A stretch of DNA of 10,384 nucleotides from Verrucomicrobiota bacterium (lineage in GTDB: Bacteria > Verrucomicrobiota > Verrucomicrobiia > Chthoniobacterales > UBA10450). The notes beneath the pieces were generated by a model. That model was not told the origin of the DNA. It saw only the letters and a list, made by a program, of their open reading frames with translations, and searched no databases. The first letter of the stretch is position 1; every line of letters starts with the position of its first letter. The stretch covers positions 1 through 10,384 of the forward strand of contig QHNB01000014.1 of assembly GCA_003217965.1 (NCBI GenBank). Reading direction: 5' to 3'. Positions 7,279-10,384 of the stretch are shown piece by piece. Made by a program: the position numbers and the translations under genes.

Positions 7279-7401
7279 CCTGCGCTGCGTCGACGACAGG
7301 CAATTTGCAAATTGCGCTCCGCGATTTGCAAATTAACTGTAGACCGGGTTAATCGCAGCCGAATCGATTTGCTATCTCCAATCGCAAATCTGATGCACGA
7401 G
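7279..7401. repeat. Cluster of ATTTGCAAAT palindromes before tRNA-Gln
   Basis: The perfect 14-bp palindrome CAATTTGCAAATTG lies at 7301-7314. A second copy of its core lies at 7324-7333. The shared 11-mer ATTTGCAAATT recurs exactly 21 bp apart (7303 and 7324), two turns of B-DNA. A third, interrupted copy is GATTTGC (7366-7372) facing GCAAATC (7384-7390) across 11 bases. This fits a multi-site operator for a dimeric regulator, placed between the kinase gene and the tRNA. A weak GCCTG/CAGGC stem (7278-7282 and 7297-7301) lies next to the kinase stop but has no T run. The repeats are seen directly; binding is inferred. Confidence 0.5.
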
Positions 7402-7475
7402 TACCCCGTGGTGTAACGGTAACACAGCGCCCTTTGGAGGCGTTATTCTTGGTTCGAATCCAAGCGGGGTAGCCA
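7402..7475 (+). tRNA. tRNA-Gln (anticodon UUG), CCA encoded
   Basis: A full cloverleaf can be drawn. The acceptor stem is TACCCCG (7402-7408) with CGGGGTA (7465-7471). The D stem is GTGT/ACAC. The anticodon stem is GCGCC/GGCGT around the loop CTTTGGA, giving anticodon TTG at 7434-7436. The variable loop is 4 nt. The T stem is CTTGG/CCAAG with loop TTCGAAT. The discriminator G and an encoded CCA follow (7472-7475). The U1-A72 pair and G73 match the identity pattern of bacterial tRNA-Gln. It reads CAA and, with wobble, CAG codons. Confidence 0.96.
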
Positions 7476-7485
7476 ATTCGCGAAA

Positions 7486-7593
7486 TCAACGCAGCAGGCG
7501 CATCATTGCTTTGACCATCGGCACCATCGGCCAAGCCGATATTGCGGAGATGATGCCGAAGATTACCACCTCGGTCCAAAAACTCCGCAGCAT
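7486..7593 (-). CDS. Possible 35-residue single-span membrane peptide
   Basis: This short frame starts at the ATG at 7593, with GAGGAA directly before it, and ends at a TGA 11 bp from the 3' end of the tRNA on the other strand. The peptide begins MLRSFWTEVV and continues with a hydrophobic run (IFGIISAISAWPMVPMV, residues 11-27), then a basic end KAMMRLLR. One transmembrane helix with a positively charged tail is plausible. The same frame stays open for about 22 codons upstream (reading ALRAFRKLSERLVHEE near the ATG) but has no ATG, GTG or TTG there. It could therefore be a remnant of a longer gene. I recognise no family. The spacing of the ribosome-binding sequence is tight, and chance occurrence is a real alternative. 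Confidence 0.3.
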   Translation of the reverse strand: MLRSFWTEVVIFGIISAISAWPMVPMVKAMMRLLR

Positions 7594-8004
7594 TTCCTCG
7601 TGAACGAGTCGCTCGCTTAACTTTCGAAAGGCCCGGAGAGCGCTGCCCGACTCTTGTAATCAAATCTTGCGATTATTGCGCCTTGCGATGTGATGGTGGG
7701 CGGAAGCAAAACGACGAATGCGTCCGACGCTTTCGGCGGACCATGACAATGTCTGGATTCATGTGATTGCGGCTAAGCTTTGACGGCAATCGGGTGGCGT
7801 CATGTGACGAACTGTAATTTTGCGGTGACGAACAGGTAACAGAACGCCAATGTCGCCCTTATCGCGGTCACCCATCAGCCCGGGTTAGATTTTAAGAGGG
7901 TTCGAAAAGTAATGAATGATTTCGAAGCCGGAATGGTCTAAATCTTGCCGGGTTCGCTGAATCACATTCTGCCCCGGGGATGTCATTTCGGGCGATGCCC
8001 AGAC
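7594..8004. other. Intergenic region upstream of the pseudokinase
   Basis: About 410 bp without a gene I can support. It contains the 9-bp direct repeat GTGACGAAC (7804-7812 and 7825-7833) listed separately. A 9-codon frame (7912-7941, MNDFEAGMV then TAA) lies in the same frame as the pseudokinase, 63 bp before its chosen start. No intrinsic terminator for the tRNA is evident. A TTGACG near 7775 is -35-like but lacks a good -10 at 17 bp. Confidence 0.4.
7804..7833 (+). promoter_or_regulatory. Direct repeat GTGACGAAC x2, 21-bp period
   Basis: Two identical 9-mers begin at 7804 and 7825, each followed by a similar short tract (TGTAA after the first, AGGTAA after the second). A spacing of two helical turns puts both copies on the same DNA face, as in sites for tandem-binding activators. 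The repeats lie about 180-200 bp before the pseudokinase start. The repeat is seen directly; a regulatory role is inferred. Confidence 0.4.
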
Positions 8005-9891
8005 ATGATGGGATCAACAACTTTCTCCAAGCATTACTGCGTCTGTATTCGAGAAGATGGAACGCCGCGTGAGCTCACGCGGCTCGGCTCCGTGGTCACT
8101 TACAAAGCGATCGATTACCGCTCTGGTCACCCCGTAGCTTTGCAGGTCATTCCGCTCACCAGTGTCGATCAAGCAGCTCGCGAACAATTTGAGGAGCAAG
8201 CACGCGCGGCACAAAAGCTCGATCACATTAACATTGCCAAGATTTTCGACGTCCGGATTGAGGACGAGCACATTGTTTTTGTAACCGAATATTTGCAAGG
8301 TGAAACGGCGGACGCCTGGATTGTCGCGCATGGGACGATGGCGCCGGATGCGGTCGTGCGGATCGGGCTGCAAGTGGTCAGCGCACTCGCGGCCGCCATG
8401 TTTCACGAGCTGACCCATCGTTCGATCCAGCCATCCAATCTGATGATTGTCCCGGGGACAAACCCAGAAGGCGAATGGCCTTTCGTCAAATTACTTAATT
8501 TCGGGTTGGCCGGTTTGAAGCTCTATTCGGAAGAAAACGAGCCACGGGAGCTTGTTCCAACGATCGCACCGCAATTCGCCAGTCCAGAGCAACTACAGGA
8601 TGGGACAGTTGATTTTCGCTCTGAGATTTTCTCGCTTGGCGCGACCATGTGCTTTTTGCTAACCGGCGCGGTTCCTCTCGCTGGCATTCCTAATGAAAGC
8701 GGTGTGGCCGAACGCGAGTTGCCTTCCGTCGGAAAGATCCCGCGCGCGATTCGTAAGGTCTTGAGGCGAATGCTACGGCATAATCCGGACGAACGGCCTC
8801 AGGATCCGGTAGTCTTTGCGGAAGAGTTGCACAAGTGCCTGCAAAAGGTCGAATCTCGCCACCCCGCGCGGCACTTCGGCGGGCCACTAGTGGCTCAACT
8901 TCCGTCGGAAGTTGAGCGCCCGAGGCATCGCGCAGCGGCGATCGGCCTCGCCGTTGCGGCATTACTGCTCGCGCTCGGCGCGACGACGGCCGTGTTGATT
9001 CCAACCCGTTTGCGATCACTTCTTGGTCGCCAGCGTGATCTCTCAACGATTGGCGTTCCGGTCGGAGTGCCTGATTCGACCTCTCCGGCAGCTGTGCAAA
9101 CGCCTCCCACGATAGCGGCTGCGCGAGGTGCTGCTACTGCGGCGTCTGCGCTCCCGAGCACAAATCAGCCGGCGTCGAGCCCGGTGCCGGAGAGCAATTC
9201 ACGAGTGATCACGGCAGATCAAAATCGACCGCCTTCGCCGGTAGTCGCGGCGCCCGAGCAAAACCCGCCCGCTATCGCGCAACAGCCTCCATTTTCAGCC
9301 GCTCCCGCGCGACCGACTCCGCTGACCGGAAAGGCGGAGATAAAAAACACCCCGCCGCAAATTGTGGCCAACAATCGTGTGATGGAACCCCCACCGCCGG
9401 CCGAGGGGCCGGATGTCCCGCAGCCGTCTGCGACGAACAAGCCGACTGATGAGGAAGAGAGCCGAAGCAAATCCGAGAAGACTCAGATCCGAACGCCGCA
9501 AGATGTGTGGAACAACTTACATGCTAACGCTGACCGAGCGGTGGCTGCTCCTTCTCCAGGACCAACGGCAAAACCGATGCATGAAGCCAAGGCCACCGCT
9601 GCAAAGCGAAGCAGCGGTACATCGCGGCGGCAGGGCGCATCCGCTGGTCGCCGGCCGTCGACTCCGCCGATGCGGGTCGGGTCGATGCGCGCGGAATTTG
9701 TCGGAGTGACGCAGGACGGAAACTGGATTCTGCAGCTGCCGAATGGCAGGACTATCGTGACGCCGCCGGTGCCCAATCCTGATGAGGCTCCGATTGAGAA
9801 GCATCGCCGCGTCCGTCGGGTAGTGGTTCCTCCTCGCGAAGTTCCTTTTGACCAGCGTCCCCCAGTGGTAGTGCTGCCGCCCGATACCTAA
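8005..9891 (+). CDS. Membrane-anchored Hanks-type Ser/Thr pseudokinase
   Basis: From the ATG at 8005 the protein is 628 residues. Residues about 18-285 are a Ser/Thr-kinase fold with key residues replaced. The VAIK lysine is Gln47 (VALQVI). HRDxKPxN reads HRSIQPSN (Ser140 and Gln142; Asn145 kept). DFG reads NFG (Asn165). The Gly-rich loop is degenerate (LTRLGSVVTYKA). The fold is still recognisable from HINIAKIFD, the SPE motif (193-195), RSEIFSLGATMCFLLTG and the late NPDERP segment. A single transmembrane helix follows (about 310-333, RAAAIGLAVAALLLALGATT). Then comes a long Pro/Ala/Ser-rich extracytoplasmic linker (about 345-555) and a short better-ordered end (about 561-590, AEFVGVTQDGNWILQLPNG). 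Phosphotransfer is very unlikely; a scaffolding or sensing role is an inference. The start is uncertain: an in-frame TTG at 7945 would add 20 residues, and neither site has a good ribosome-binding sequence. Confidence 0.85.
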   Translation: MMGSTTFSKHYCVCIREDGTPRELTRLGSVVTYKAIDYRSGHPVALQVIPLTSVDQAAREQFEEQARAAQKLDHINIAKIFDVRIEDEHIVFVTEYLQGETADAWIVAHGTMAPDAVVRIGLQVVSALAAAMFHELTHRSIQPSNLMIVPGTNPEGEWPFVKLLNFGLAGLKLYSEENEPRELVPTIAPQFASPEQLQDGTVDFRSEIFSLGATMCFLLTGAVPLAGIPNESGVAERELPSVGKIPRAIRKVLRRMLRHNPDERPQDPVVFAEELHKCLQKVESRHPARHFGGPLVAQLPSEVERPRHRAAAIGLAVAALLLALGATTAVLIPTRLRSLLGRQRDLSTIGVPVGVPDSTSPAAVQTPPTIAAARGAATAASALPSTNQPASSPVPESNSRVITADQNRPPSPVVAAPEQNPPAIAQQPPFSAAPARPTPLTGKAEIKNTPPQIVANNRVMEPPPPAEGPDVPQPSATNKPTDEEESRSKSEKTQIRTPQDVWNNLHANADRAVAAPSPGPTAKPMHEAKATAAKRSSGTSRRQGASAGRRPSTPPMRVGSMRAEFVGVTQDGNWILQLPNGRTIVTPPVPNPDEAPIEKHRRVRRVVVPPREVPFDQRPPVVVLPPDT

Positions 9892-9941
9892 CGAGCAGCC
9901 GGACTTTGATTTGACTCCTCCGACTGTCATTCACCTGACTC

Positions 9942-10384
9942 TCAGTCGCTTTTGTCTGGATTGACCTTCGGCAGATTCTGTTCCTTATGCTCGCTCAGTG
10001 ACCCGGTAAACGCTTGGATAAACGCATTTCGAAAGACGTTCAGGATCGTTGTCATCACTGCTGCCTTGGGATCGTCAAAACTTCCTGAAATCGGAGCGCG
10101 CGTCCCGAAGCGGTCTTTTGGCTGATTACGTATGATGCGGGTGAGACCTCCGACGATTCCGTGCCAGACAAAATCGATGGGATTGTCAGAATCGTGAGCA
10201 GGATTGAAAATGGACATGCGATCGAATACCGGCTCGACATAACCGGTAAAGCTCCCATTTTTCGAAGTCAGCTCGCTCGCGATGCGGAGTGTTCCGCCTT
10301 CAAAAGTAATTGCGGCGTAGGCTCTTGCGAAATCGTTTAGCCTTACCAGCGGAATATCCCGAGCTTCGCCGCGATAAGTAAATG
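9942..10384 (-). CDS. DUF748/AsmA-like protein, C-terminal part (5' end outside window)
   Basis: The frame stays open to the right edge, giving 146 residues up to a TGA. An internal ATG at 10217 is not the true start, because good coding sequence continues upstream. Segments such as VRLNDFARAYAAITFEGGTLR, SKNGSFTGYVEPVF, PIDFVWHGIVGGLTRIIRNQ, DRFGTRAPISGSFDDP and ILNVFRNAFIQAF resemble the C-terminal repeats of DUF748 proteins. These are related to AsmA-type proteins of the Gram-negative envelope, which are thought to span the periplasm and move or organise lipids. A charged tail (SEHKEQNLPKVNPDKSD) ends the protein. The gene converges on the pseudokinase gene across 50 bp that hold no clear terminator. 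The family call is by motif memory; the function is inferred. Confidence 0.75.
   Translation of the reverse strand, partial: FTYRGEARDIPLVRLNDFARAYAAITFEGGTLRIASELTSKNGSFTGYVEPVFDRMSIFNPAHDSDNPIDFVWHGIVGGLTRIIRNQPKDRFGTRAPISGSFDDPKAAVMTTILNVFRNAFIQAFTGSLSEHKEQNLPKVNPDKSD

Noticed and set aside
7349..7663. A 104-codon minus-strand frame with GYPAWIRTKN
   Set aside because: It reads across the antisense strand of the tRNA-Gln gene. The GYPAWIRTKN-like peptide is the well-known false translation of a tRNA T arm and acceptor stem.
9517..9930. A 137-codon minus-strand frame under the pseudokinase tail
   Set aside because: It lies almost wholly within the pseudokinase coding sequence, and its Arg/His/Ser-rich translation is typical of the antisense of Pro/Ala-rich GC-rich sequence.
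9892..9941. A possible bidirectional terminator between the pseudokinase and the DUF748-like gene
   Set aside because: I could find no stem longer than about 5 bp and no T run in the 50-bp convergent gap.

Overview
The window looks like a chromosomal segment from a free-living, moderately GC-rich bacterium, most likely a soil or freshwater Verrucomicrobiota (Chthoniobacterales-like). That placement is an inference. It rests on the mixed base composition, the sufC-sufB-sufD order, a Hanks-type kinase-like protein with a Pro/Ala-rich tail, and an AsmA/DUF748-like protein. No 16S rRNA or other decisive marker is present. There are no insertion sequences, CRISPR arrays or phage genes.

Layout. 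(1) Positions 1-783, plus strand: the C-terminal two thirds of dihydroorotase (pyrimidine synthesis), cut by the left edge. (2) Positions 780-4932, minus strand: the Fe-S cluster assembly genes sufC, sufB and sufD, then a two-CBS-domain protein 78 bp further on. The stop codon of the CBS gene interlocks with that of pyrC in a shared TTAA. A strong hairpin lies in the sufB-sufD gap. (3) Positions 4933-5431: about 500 bp with no gene I can defend. (4) Positions 5432-7278, plus strand: two translationally coupled signalling genes (ATGA overlap). The first encodes a DHp-like helical segment fused to a receiver domain. The second encodes a cyclic-nucleotide-binding domain fused to a histidine-kinase core. 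Both lack the phospho-accepting histidine at the expected place. (5) Positions 7279-7475: a cluster of ATTTGCAAAT palindromes followed by tRNA-Gln(UUG). (6) Positions 7486-7593, minus strand: a possible 35-residue single-span membrane peptide. (7) Positions 7594-8004: an intergenic stretch with a 21-bp-spaced direct repeat. (8) Positions 8005-9891, plus strand: a membrane-anchored Hanks-type pseudokinase in which the catalytic Lys, the HRD Asp and the DFG Asp are all replaced. (9) Positions 9942-10384, minus strand: the C-terminus of a DUF748/AsmA-like protein, cut by the right edge.

The housekeeping genes (pyrC, suf, tRNA-Gln) are ordinary. The interest is in the signalling genes between 5.4 and 9.9 kb. 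Three proteins keep their folds and many ligand-binding motifs but have lost the residues that would carry or transfer phosphate. The receiver domain in the first gene is the exception and looks fully functional.
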